Of a stretch of DNA of 64,000 nt, positions 26,619-33,716 are shown in pieces. Positions within the stretch are counted from its first letter, which is position 1. Every line of letters starts with the position of its first letter. The stretch covers positions 6,377,001-6,441,000 of the forward strand of contig NZ_CP108518.1 of assembly GCF_035989885.1 (NCBI RefSeq), in the 5' to 3' direction. Both the position numbers and the translations under genes were made by a program. The notes under the pieces are model-generated. The model was not told the DNA's origin. It worked only from the letters and a program-made list of their open reading frames with translations, and did no database searches. The stretch comes from Streptomyces sp. NBC_01232 (GTDB lineage Bacteria; Actinomycetota; Actinomycetes; Streptomycetales; Streptomycetaceae).

Positions 26619-27331
26619 CAGCCGTGCAGTCCGCACTCGGTCTTTCCCCGCCCGGCCCAGCGGCCGGCCCGCGCGTCCTCGCCCTCGGCGACGCGCCGGG
26701 TGCAGGGGGCGCATCCGACGGAGGCGTAACCGTCCATCAGCAGCGGGTTGGTGAGCACGCCGTGCTCGGCGACGTACGCGTCCACGTCGTCCTGGGTCCA
26801 GCGCGCGATCGGGGAGACCTTGACCTTCTGCCGCTTCTCGTCCCAGCCGACGACCGGGGTGTTGGCCCGGGTCGGGGACTCGTCGCGGCGCAGGCCCGTC
26901 GCCCAGGCGGCGTACGCGGTCAGGCCCTCTTCGAGCGGCTTGACCTTGCGCAGCGCGCAGCACAGGTCGGGGTCCCGGTCGTGCAGCTTCGGGCCGTACT
27001 CGGCGTCCTGCTCGGCGACGCTCTGCCGCGGGGTCAGGGTGATGACGTTGACGTTCATCACCGCTTCCACGGCATCACGGGTGCCGATGGTCTCCTCGAA
27101 GTGGTAGCCCGTGTCGAGGAACACCACGTCCACACCGGGGAACACCCGGGAGGCCAGGTGCGCGACGACCGCGTCCTCCATGGAGGAGGTCACGGCGAAC
27201 CGCTTGCCGAAGGTGTCGGCCGCCCAGCGCAGGATGTCCGGCGCGGAGGCGTCCTCCAGGTCCCGGCCCGCCCGCTCGGCCAGCTCCTTCAGTTCCTCGG
27301 CGCTGAGACGCACGTCTTGAGTGGTGGTCAT
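26618..27331 (-). CDS. cysH: Phosphoadenylyl/adenylyl-sulfate reductase CysH, 4Fe-4S type
   Basis: A 237-residue reductase making sulfite and AMP or PAP with thioredoxin. The PP-loop-like region AVTSSMEDAVVAHLA is followed by FLDTGYHFEET. The paired cysteines CC (DLCCALRK, near 123-124) and CxxC (GCAPCTR, near 207-210) form the [4Fe-4S] site that marks bacterial APS reductases. The C-terminal ECGLHG carries the catalytic Cys. ATG 27331 has GGAGG about ten bases upstream and overlaps the preceding small gene by four bases. Confidence 0.95.
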   Translation of the reverse strand: MTTTQDVRLSAEELKELAERAGRDLEDASAPDILRWAADTFGKRFAVTSSMEDAVVAHLASRVFPGVDVVFLDTGYHFEETIGTRDAVEAVMNVNVITLTPRQSVAEQDAEYGPKLHDRDPDLCCALRKVKPLEEGLTAYAAWATGLRRDESPTRANTPVVGWDEKRQKVKVSPIARWTQDDVDAYVAEHGVLTNPLLMDGYASVGCAPCTRRVAEGEDARAGRWAGRGKTECGLHG

Positions 27332-27507
27332 ATCCGGTCCCCTCCCGCTGAATCCGACTGAACGCCCCGGGCCAGCAGCCCGAGGTACTTCAGCTGGAAG
27401 GCTCGGTTGCAGGCCCTGCATTCCCACGCGCCGTGGCCCGTCTCGTTGGGAAACAGGTCCTCGTCGCCGCAGTACGGGCAGTAGAACGGTGCGGCGCGCT
27501 CGCTCAC
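27328..27507 (-). CDS. 59-residue CxxC/CxxC (zinc-ribbon-like) protein of the cys operon
   Basis: A very small protein translated from GTG 27507, overlapping the sulfite reductase stop by four bases and the cysH start by four bases. It holds two CxxC pairs, CPYCGDEDLFPNE and WECRACNRAFQLKY, spaced like a zinc ribbon or rubredoxin knuckle. It ends with a short tail. Conserved position between sirA and cysH in streptomycetes is my recollection of this locus. No biochemical role is known to me. Metal binding is a safe reading; electron transfer to SirA or CysH is inference. Confidence 0.82.
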   Translation of the reverse strand: MSERAAPFYCPYCGDEDLFPNETGHGAWECRACNRAFQLKYLGLLARGVQSDSAGGDRI

Positions 27508-29210
27508 GAGAGGCTCTTCTCGTCCGCGCGGGCGACCCACGCCGCGAAGCGCTCGCCGTCCTCGCGCTGCTCCTCGTAGTGCTTGACGACCCGCTCGACG
27601 TAGTCGGGCAGACCGGCCGAGGTGACCTTCAGGCCGCGGACCTTGCGGCCGAAGCCGGCCTCCAGGCCGAGGGCGCCGCCCAGGTGGACCTGGTAGCCCT
27701 CCACCTGGTTGCCGTCGTCGTCCAGGACCAGCTGGCCCTTGAGACCGATGTCCGCCACCTGGATACGGGCGCAGGCGTTCGGGCAGCCGTTGATGTTGAT
27801 CGTGAGCGGCTCGGCGAAGTCCGGCAGACGGCGCTCCAGTTCGTCGATCAGCGAGGCGCCGCGCGCCTTGGTCTCGACGATCGCCAGCTTGCAGAACTCG
27901 ATGCCGGTGCAGGCCATCGTGCCGCGGCGGAACGGGGACGGCTTGACCCGCAGGTCCAGCGCCTCCAGCGCCTCGACCACCGAGTCGACCCGGTCGGCCT
28001 CGATGTCGAGCACGATCATCTTCTGCTCGGCGGTGGTGCGCAGCCGGCCGGAGCCGTGCTGGGCCGCCACGTCCGCGATCTTGGTCAGGGTGGCGCCGTC
28101 CACGCGGCCCACGCGGGGCGCGAAGCCGACGTAGAACTTGCCGTCCTGCTGCTGGTGGACACCGACGTGGTCGCGCCACTGGCCGCTCGGCTGCGCCGGC
28201 GCGGGGCCGTCGGTCAGCTTGCGCTGCAGGTACTCGTCCTCCAGGACCTGGCGGAACTTGGCCGGGCCCCAGTCGGCGACGAGGAACTTCAGGCGGGCGC
28301 GGTTGCGCAGCCGGCGGTAGCCGTAGTCGCGGAAGATCGAGATGACGCCCTCGTAGACGTCCGGGACCTCGTCGAGCGAGACCCAGGTGCCCAGGCGCAC
28401 ACCCAGCTTGGGGTTGGTGGACAGACCGCCGCCGACCCAGACGTCGAAGCCGGGACCGTGCTCGGGGTGGTTCACGCCCACGAACGCGATGTCGTTGATC
28501 TCGTGCGCCACGTCGAGCAGCGGCGAGCCGGAGATCGCGGACTTGAACTTGCGGGGCAGGTTGGAGAAGTCCTTGTTGCCCACGATGCGGCGGTAGATCT
28601 CGTCGATCGCGGGGGTGCCGTCGATGATCTCGTCCAGCGCGATGCCGGCGACGGGCGAACCGAGGATGACGCGGGGCGTGTCACCGCAGGCCTCGGTGGT
28701 CGAGAGGCCGACGGCCTCCAGCCGGCGCCAGATCTCCGGGACGTCCTCGATCCGGATCCAGTGGTACTGCACGTTCTGGCGGTCGGTGAGGTCGGCGGTG
28801 CCGCGCGCGAACTCCTCGGAGATCTCGCCGATCACGCGGAGCTGCTCGGTGGTCAGCCGGCCGCCGTCGATGCGGACGCGCAGCATGAAGTACTCGTCGT
28901 CCAGCTCCTCCGGCTCCAGGATCGCGGTCTTGCCGCCGTCGATCCCGGGCTTGCGCTGGGTGTAGAGGCCCCACCAGCGCATGCGGCCGCGCAGGTCGTT
29001 GGGGTCGATCGAGTCGAAGCCGCGCTTGGAGTAGATCGTCTCAATGCGTGTCCGCACGTTGAGACCGTCGTCGTCCTTCTTGAACTGCTCGTTGCCGTTG
29101 AGGGGTGTGTGGTGTCCGACGGCCCACTGGCCCTCACCGCGGTGACGGCCGGTCTTGCGGCGCGCGGCGGCTGCGGGTGCGGCTGCGGGCGTTTCGGGGG
29201 TGGCGGCCAT
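27504..29210 (-). CDS. Ferredoxin-dependent nitrite/sulfite reductase (SirA type)
   Basis: A 568-residue siroheme and [4Fe-4S] enzyme reducing sulfite to sulfide by six electrons. Cluster ligands are CTGIEFC (near 431-437) and NGCPNAC (near 473-477). The substrate-binding Arg/Lys loops appear in TDRQNVQYHWIRIEDVP and the first-half PRKFKSAISG. Position directly upstream of cysH argues for sulfite rather than nitrite as substrate. ATG 29210 has AAGAAGGA about ten bases upstream. It is the first large gene of the overlapping sirA-59aa-cysH-cysC-cysD-cysN operon. Confidence 0.93.
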   Translation of the reverse strand: MAATPETPAAAPAAAARRKTGRHRGEGQWAVGHHTPLNGNEQFKKDDDGLNVRTRIETIYSKRGFDSIDPNDLRGRMRWWGLYTQRKPGIDGGKTAILEPEELDDEYFMLRVRIDGGRLTTEQLRVIGEISEEFARGTADLTDRQNVQYHWIRIEDVPEIWRRLEAVGLSTTEACGDTPRVILGSPVAGIALDEIIDGTPAIDEIYRRIVGNKDFSNLPRKFKSAISGSPLLDVAHEINDIAFVGVNHPEHGPGFDVWVGGGLSTNPKLGVRLGTWVSLDEVPDVYEGVISIFRDYGYRRLRNRARLKFLVADWGPAKFRQVLEDEYLQRKLTDGPAPAQPSGQWRDHVGVHQQQDGKFYVGFAPRVGRVDGATLTKIADVAAQHGSGRLRTTAEQKMIVLDIEADRVDSVVEALEALDLRVKPSPFRRGTMACTGIEFCKLAIVETKARGASLIDELERRLPDFAEPLTININGCPNACARIQVADIGLKGQLVLDDDGNQVEGYQVHLGGALGLEAGFGRKVRGLKVTSAGLPDYVERVVKHYEEQREDGERFAAWVARADEKSLS

Positions 29211-29245
29211 GGCGGTACGTCCTTCTTCGGCGGCTCGAGGCAAGG

Positions 29246-29292
29246 GCAGGGGAAGGCGGCGGCGCTCCCCTGCGGGCTCGGCGGCTCCGAGC
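29246..29292 (-). promoter_or_regulatory. Two adjacent hairpins between the leader peptide and sirA
   Basis: GCAGGGGA (29246-29253) pairs perfectly with TCCCCTGC (29266-29273), and GCTCGG (29276-29281) pairs with CCGAGC (29287-29292). Both lie in the 215-base leader between the leader-peptide stop and the sirA start. They are candidate attenuator or pausing structures. Confidence 0.45.
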
Positions 29293-29425
29293 GGGTGTGG
29301 CTGATTACCGCTCCGCGCCGGGGTTGCCGGCGAGCAGGGCGGTACTACGGCCTCAGGGGGCTAGCGGGTGATCGGCGCGTCCGCGGCAGCGGGGACGACG
29401 GCGATGTGCGGCGTGGCTGGTTCCG

Positions 29426-29509
29426 TCAGCGGGCCGGACAGATGGCGCTGGACATGCGGCCGAGGTCGACGTGCCGCCGACTCACCAAGGCAATTCCAGC
29501 TCCATTCAT
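29426..29509 (-). CDS. Putative leader peptide (27 residues) of the sulfur assimilation operon
   Basis: ATG 29509 opens a 27-codon frame starting MNGAGIALVS, containing RRHVDLGRMSS and ending AICPAR before TGA 29426. It matches the class of streptomycete putative leader peptides with an HVDL-x-R motif and a near-terminal Cys codon. Its place, 215 bases before sirA, is where cysteine-sensing attenuation would act: ribosomes would stall at the late TGT when cysteinyl-tRNA is short. A longer overlapping frame from the same region has no such match. The mechanism is inferred, not shown. Confidence 0.75.
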   Translation of the reverse strand: MNGAGIALVSRRHVDLGRMSSAICPAR

Positions 29510-29812
29510 GGCGGAAGCGTGTCATGTGCCGATTGGAGGAGTCCACTACTGTCCACGATACGGACGAAGTCGTCCCGCATGTTGGGACAACGTGACGGGG
29601 GTCACCTGTCGAAGCCGGCCGGGCCGACCTCGGTCCGGCCCCGGGCCGCCACCCGGGGCCGGGCCCCGGACACGGCGCCCCGAACGACGGCGGGGCGTGA
29701 TTCCAGCCGCTCCGGGGCGAGGGGAGCGGGGGTCCGGGGCGGTGGCCCGGGGGCGGGGGTTCTGGTCGAAGCCCCGCAGCGGCGCCCGCACTCGGCGGGC
29801 CCGACCGACCGG
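29510..29812. other. Intergenic region upstream of the sulfur operon
   Basis: No gene is supported here. The part near the leader peptide has a direct repeat GTCCAC at 29541 and 29551, ten bases apart, which could be a regulator site in the sulfur-operon promoter. The rest (29600-29812) is GC-rich and full of short hairpins such as CCCGGG pairs. Confidence 0.5.
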
Positions 29813-29887
29813 CCCAGGAGGGGCTACGGGCCCGGCCACGGGGGGGCTGGGGCCCGCCCCAGGAAGGGCTACGCGCCCGGCCACGGG
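29813..29887 (-). repeat. Imperfect duplication of the GNAT gene 3' end
   Basis: A 30-base unit (29858-29887) containing the GNAT stop codon region recurs at 29813-29842 with two mismatches, offset by 45 bases. It looks like a local duplication of the gene end. Confidence 0.75.
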
Positions 29888-30432
29888 CCGGGGGTCGGGG
29901 TCTCTTCCTTCTGTTCCGTCTCGGTCCTGAAGACCTTGAAGCCGCGCCGCTCGTAGTTGCTCATCGCCGTCGGACCGTCCTGGCTGCACGTGTGCACCCA
30001 CACCCGCCGGGTCGGCTCCCGGTCGGGCCACCTCTCCGCGAGGGACCAGGCCCGGGCGACGCCCACCGACAGCAGGTGCCCGCCGATGCGGCGCCCGCGG
30101 AAGTCCGGGAGGAGACCGAAGTACATGATCTCCACCACACCGTCGTCCTGCGGATCGAGTTCCACGTACCCGGCCGGCGTGCCCCGGTCGTACGCCACCC
30201 AGGTCTCCACCCCCGGCCGGGCCAGCTGCTCCACCCACTGCGCACGGGTCAGCGACAGCCGGTCCGTCCAGTGGATGTCGCCGCCCACCGACGCGTACAG
30301 GAAGCGGCTGAACTCGGGAGAGGGGACCTCCGCCCGGACGACGGAGATCTCCGGGCCGGCCGGGACCGCCGGGACGAGGTCCGCCGGAGAGGTCATCTCC
30401 AGCGACCAGGTGGTGAGAGTGATGGTGCTCAT
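29869..30432 (-). CDS. GNAT-family N-acetyltransferase
   Basis: A 187-residue acetyltransferase. The acetyl-CoA site is seen as LLPDFRGRRIGGHLLSVGVARAW (motif A, R-G-R-x-I-G), followed by TAMSNYERRGFKVFRTE, the usual motif B with Tyr. The substrate is unknown. ATG 30432 is used; an ATG at 30396 would remove 12 poorly structured residues. It is separated by five bases from the GAF regulator gene on the same strand, so they are likely cotranscribed. Confidence 0.85.
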   Translation of the reverse strand: MSTITLTTWSLEMTSPADLVPAVPAGPEISVVRAEVPSPEFSRFLYASVGGDIHWTDRLSLTRAQWVEQLARPGVETWVAYDRGTPAGYVELDPQDDGVVEIMYFGLLPDFRGRRIGGHLLSVGVARAWSLAERWPDREPTRRVWVHTCSQDGPTAMSNYERRGFKVFRTETEQKEETPTPGPWPGA

Positions 30433-30437
30433 GCAGC

Positions 30438-31748
30438 TCAGGGAATCATGCCGGGAACCGTCCGGCCCAGGCGGGCCCTGATCACCGCGGGGGCGGTGGA
30501 GTGCGGGAGCAGCGCGGCCGGGTCCTGGGGGCGGATCAGCTCCACCTCCACGTCCTGCGCGAAGCGGTACGGCCGGTGCGTGAGGACCCCCGCGAGGTGG
30601 CGGCGTACGCGGGACAGCTCGGCCCGGACCGTCACCGTGCGCGTCGGATCCCCGAACAGCTCCGCGCTCAGCTCCGCCGCCGAGCGCCCCCGCGGGCTCT
30701 CCGCCAGCAGGAACAGCAGCTCCGCGTGGCGCGGGCTCAGCTCCTGCGACCAGCTCCCGGAAGGCCCGTACACCGTCGCCGACCAGCAGCCGGCCCGGCT
30801 GAGGTCCAGGACGATCCGGGTCGCCGCCGTACTGTGACGGTCCTGCGCGACGCGCACCAGCCAGCCGCCGGGCAGCGCCTCCACCACGCACTCCCCGAGC
30901 TGCGGCACCCACACCCGGCCGGGCCCGAAGGTCTTCGGCAGCGGGATCCGTTCCGTCGGGGCCAGGCCCGTCACCGCCGCCGTCCAGCCGTTCGGGTCCA
31001 CGGCCAGGGCCCGCCCGGGCAGCCGGGCCAGCAGCGGGGACGCCACCGCCCGCAGCAGCTCCAGCGACTCCAGGTGCCGCAGCCGCAGCTCCCGCTCCGC
31101 GAGGCGGGCCACCGAGCTCACCCACGCCAGCGTCGCCGGGTGCATGGTGGCCAGCGGCCCGCTGACGTCGACCACGCCCAGCAGCCGCCCGTCCCGCGGG
31201 TCCCGTACGGGCGCCCCGGCGCAGGTCCAGTCGTGGTGGCTGGAGACGAAGTGCTCGGCCGAGAACACCTGCACCGGCCGCCGGGCCACCAGGGCGGTGC
31301 CCACCCCGTTGGTGCCGACGACCGCCTCGTCCCAGTCGGCGCCGACCGCGAAGCCGAGCCGGTCCGCCTTGCGCAGGATGGACGCGTGGCCCTCCCGCCA
31401 CAGCAGCCGCCCGTCCGCGTCCGCGACGACCATGATGTGCAGGGCCTCGTCCAGGGCGGGCAGCAGCCCCTCGCGCAACACCGGCAGGATCTCCCGCAGC
31501 GGCGACACGTGCCGCCGCTCCTCCGTCTCGGCGGCCGACAGCATCCGCGAGCGCGCGTCCCGGTCCGGGTGCACCCCGCCCGCCAGCATCCGGCGCCAGG
31601 ACTCCGCGATCTCCGGCCTGGGCGCGGCCGGCGGGCGGTCCCCGGCCAGTGCCGCCGCCCGCACCCCCTTGAGCAGACGCGCCGCCGCCCGCGCGTCCAT
31701 GGCCGAGATGCGTGCGACATCGACCGTGCTGCCTGTGGTGTCGGCCAC
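30438..31748 (-). CDS. GAF-domain transcriptional regulator
   Basis: A 436-residue cytosolic regulator. The N-terminal part (EIAESWRRMLAGGVHPD) and the GAF sensor (EALHIMVVADADGRLLWREG, VVGTNGVGTALV, HDWTCAGAPVRDP) resemble the sensor half of AcoR-type activators. The AAA+ sigma-54 domain is absent. Instead, the C-terminus (LSPRHAELLFLLAESPRGRSAAELSAELFG) is a winged-helix output domain. GTG 31748 has GGGGAGG five bases upstream. Typical targets in streptomycetes are alcohol/aldehyde oxidation genes, which are not next to it here. Confidence 0.8.
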   Translation of the reverse strand: MADTTGSTVDVARISAMDARAAARLLKGVRAAALAGDRPPAAPRPEIAESWRRMLAGGVHPDRDARSRMLSAAETEERRHVSPLREILPVLREGLLPALDEALHIMVVADADGRLLWREGHASILRKADRLGFAVGADWDEAVVGTNGVGTALVARRPVQVFSAEHFVSSHHDWTCAGAPVRDPRDGRLLGVVDVSGPLATMHPATLAWVSSVARLAERELRLRHLESLELLRAVASPLLARLPGRALAVDPNGWTAAVTGLAPTERIPLPKTFGPGRVWVPQLGECVVEALPGGWLVRVAQDRHSTAATRIVLDLSRAGCWSATVYGPSGSWSQELSPRHAELLFLLAESPRGRSAAELSAELFGDPTRTVTVRAELSRVRRHLAGVLTHRPYRFAQDVEVELIRPQDPAALLPHSTAPAVIRARLGRTVPGMIP

Positions 31749-32055
31749 CGGAACCTCCCCGTGCGAACAGGACGTACGACGCAGGCCGCCCGGGCGGCCT
31801 GCGCATGCCGTTCCCCCGGCACCCCGACGGACGGCTGCCGAGTCAAAGGTTGCAACGGTATGCAACTCTCGCCAAGTCCCGGTCGGCCGACCGAAACTGT
31901 CCGGACGCCGCAGAGCGGCGTGCCGGCTCCTCCTCGGGGCTTCGGATCAGGGGTGGTGCCGAGTCGGCGCGGCGCCACCCCTGTACCGGTGATGGGCCCG
32001 GATCCCGGCTGGGAGCGGTTTGGGGACCGCGGCGGAGCCCGACGGGGGCTTCCTC
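31749..32055. other. Intergenic region upstream of the GAF regulator
   Basis: No gene is supported. At 31849-31866 there is an inverted repeat GTTGCA-N6-TGCAAC, about 100 bases before the GAF regulator start, a plausible autoregulatory operator. The remainder shows nothing I can name. Confidence 0.5.
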
Positions 32056-33699
32056 TCAGCCCGCGATCCGCGCCCGTTCCACCACCGCGCGCAGGTCCAG
32101 AGTGTGCGGCAGCGTGCCGAAGGCCGTACCCCAGTCGCCGCCCAGCCGCGAGGCGCAGAAGGCGTCCGCGACCTCCGGCGGGGCCCACCGCACCAGCAGC
32201 GATCCCTGGAGCACGAGCGCCATCCGCTCGACCACGCGGCGGGCCCGTGCCTCGATGCCCTCCAGATCGGCGAGATCCGTCAGCAGGTCCTTGACGGCCG
32301 AATCCAGCCGGTGGTCGCCGCCGCGGGCCAGGCCGACCTCCTGCAGGAAGGCGTTCAGCGCCTGCGGCTCCCGCTGGAGGGCGCGCAGTACGTCCAGCGC
32401 CTGCACGTTGCCCGAGCCCTCCCAGATGGAGTTCAGCGGGGACTCGCGCAGCAGTCTCGGCAGCCCCGACTCCTCTACGTAGCCGTTGCCGCCCAGACAT
32501 TCCAGGGCCTCCGCCACCATCGGCGTACAGCGCTTGGTCACCCAGTACTTGGCGGCGGGCACGGCCAGGCGCAGGAAGGCCTTCTCCTGCTCGGTCCCGG
32601 CGTCGTACGCGGCCGCCAGCCGCAGGGTCAGCACGGTCGCCGCCTCCGACTCCAGTGCGAGGTCGGCGAGCACGTTGCGCATCAACGGCTGGTCGATGAG
32701 CGGCGCTCCGAAAGCGGAGCGGTGCTCCGTGTGGTGCACCGCCTGCGTCAGGGCCTGCCGCATCAGCGAGGCCGAGCCGATGACACAGTCCAGCCGGGTC
32801 GCCGCGACCATCTCGATGATGGTCCGCACCCCGCGGCCCTCCTCACCGACCCGCCGCGCCCAGGTCCCGTCGAACTCCACCTCGCTCGACGCGTTCGACT
32901 TGTTGCCCAGCTTGTCCTTCAGCCGCTGGATGGCGAAGACATTGCGCGTACCGTCCGGCAGCACCCGCGGCACCAGGAAACACGTCAGTCCCCCCGGAGC
33001 CTGCGCCAGCACCAGGAAGCCGTCGCTCATCGGCGCCGAGCAGAACCACTTGTGGCCGGTCAGCAGGTACTCACCGGACGCGTCCAGCGGCACCGCGGCC
33101 GTCGTGTTCGCCCGTACGTCGCTGCCTCCCTGCTTCTCCGTCATCCCCATGCCGAAGAGCACACCGCCCTTCTCGGCGGCCGGCCGCAACCCCTGCTCGT
33201 ACACGTGCGAGGTCAGCCGCGGCTCCCATTCGGCCGCGAGCACCGGATCGGCGCGCAGCGCCGGCACGGCGGCGTGCGTCATCGAGATCGGGCAGCCGTG
33301 CCCCGCCTCCGCCTGGGACCAGATGAAGAAACCGGCGGCCCGGCGCAGGTGCCCGGCCGGACGCCCCCAGGCGTCGGTCAGCCCGGAGGTCACGGCGTGC
33401 CCGAGCAGCCGGTGCCAGGCCGGGTGGAACTCCACCTCGTCGATCCGGTTCCCGTACCGGTCGTGCGTCCGCAGCTTCGGCGGATTCTCGTTCGACTGCA
33501 CACCCCATTCCTGGGCCTGTGCGGAACCCGCCGCGCGACCGAGTCCGGTGAGCTCCTCCCTTACCTCGCCGAGGAGTTCGGGACCGGCGGATGCGAGGTG
33601 ACGCTCGACGCCCTCGCTGAGGGCCCGATCGCCGCCGTAGACGTCGTACCCCACCAGGGGCGGGGCCTGGTTGCTGACTGTGTGGGTGGTGGCTGCCAT
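32056..33699 (-). CDS. AidB-like acyl-CoA dehydrogenase
   Basis: A 547-residue flavoenzyme of the acyl-CoA dehydrogenase superfamily, closest in length and pattern to the AidB/FadE-like branch. FAD-binding and substrate regions are GMGMTEKQGGSDVRANTT, LTGHKWFCSAPMSDGFLVLAQ and RLKDKLGNKSNASSEVEFD. The C-terminal dehydrogenase signature is ALECLGGNGYVEESGLPRLLRE, followed by NSIWEGSGNVQALDVLR. The AidB-type C-terminal helical extension is present. ATG 33699 begins 17 bases from the divergent YihY start and is probably leaderless. The substrate is uncertain; alkylation-damage or acyl-CoA roles are both possible. Confidence 0.88.
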   Translation of the reverse strand: MAATTHTVSNQAPPLVGYDVYGGDRALSEGVERHLASAGPELLGEVREELTGLGRAAGSAQAQEWGVQSNENPPKLRTHDRYGNRIDEVEFHPAWHRLLGHAVTSGLTDAWGRPAGHLRRAAGFFIWSQAEAGHGCPISMTHAAVPALRADPVLAAEWEPRLTSHVYEQGLRPAAEKGGVLFGMGMTEKQGGSDVRANTTAAVPLDASGEYLLTGHKWFCSAPMSDGFLVLAQAPGGLTCFLVPRVLPDGTRNVFAIQRLKDKLGNKSNASSEVEFDGTWARRVGEEGRGVRTIIEMVAATRLDCVIGSASLMRQALTQAVHHTEHRSAFGAPLIDQPLMRNVLADLALESEAATVLTLRLAAAYDAGTEQEKAFLRLAVPAAKYWVTKRCTPMVAEALECLGGNGYVEESGLPRLLRESPLNSIWEGSGNVQALDVLRALQREPQALNAFLQEVGLARGGDHRLDSAVKDLLTDLADLEGIEARARRVVERMALVLQGSLLVRWAPPEVADAFCASRLGGDWGTAFGTLPHTLDLRAVVERARIAG

Positions 33700-33716
33700 G
33701 CGGATACCGTAAGGAC
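33700..33716. promoter_or_regulatory. Overlapping divergent -10 elements for two leaderless genes
   Basis: Only 17 bases separate ATG 33699 (minus) and GTG 33717 (plus). TACCGT (33705-33710) sits six bases before the GTG. On the other strand TACGGT (33711-33706) sits six bases before the ATG. Both have leaderless spacing and share five base pairs. The -35 boxes would lie inside the opposite coding regions and are weak. Confidence 0.5.

Noticed and set aside
29211..29425. S-adenosylmethionine or other known riboswitch before sirA.
   Set aside because: I could not find the conserved core or pseudoknot pattern of known sulfur-related riboswitches; only two simple hairpins are seen.
29361..29546. 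A 61-codon frame overlapping the sulfur leader peptide on the same strand.
   Set aside because: No family resemblance or ribosome site; the 27-codon frame in another phase matches known leader peptides.
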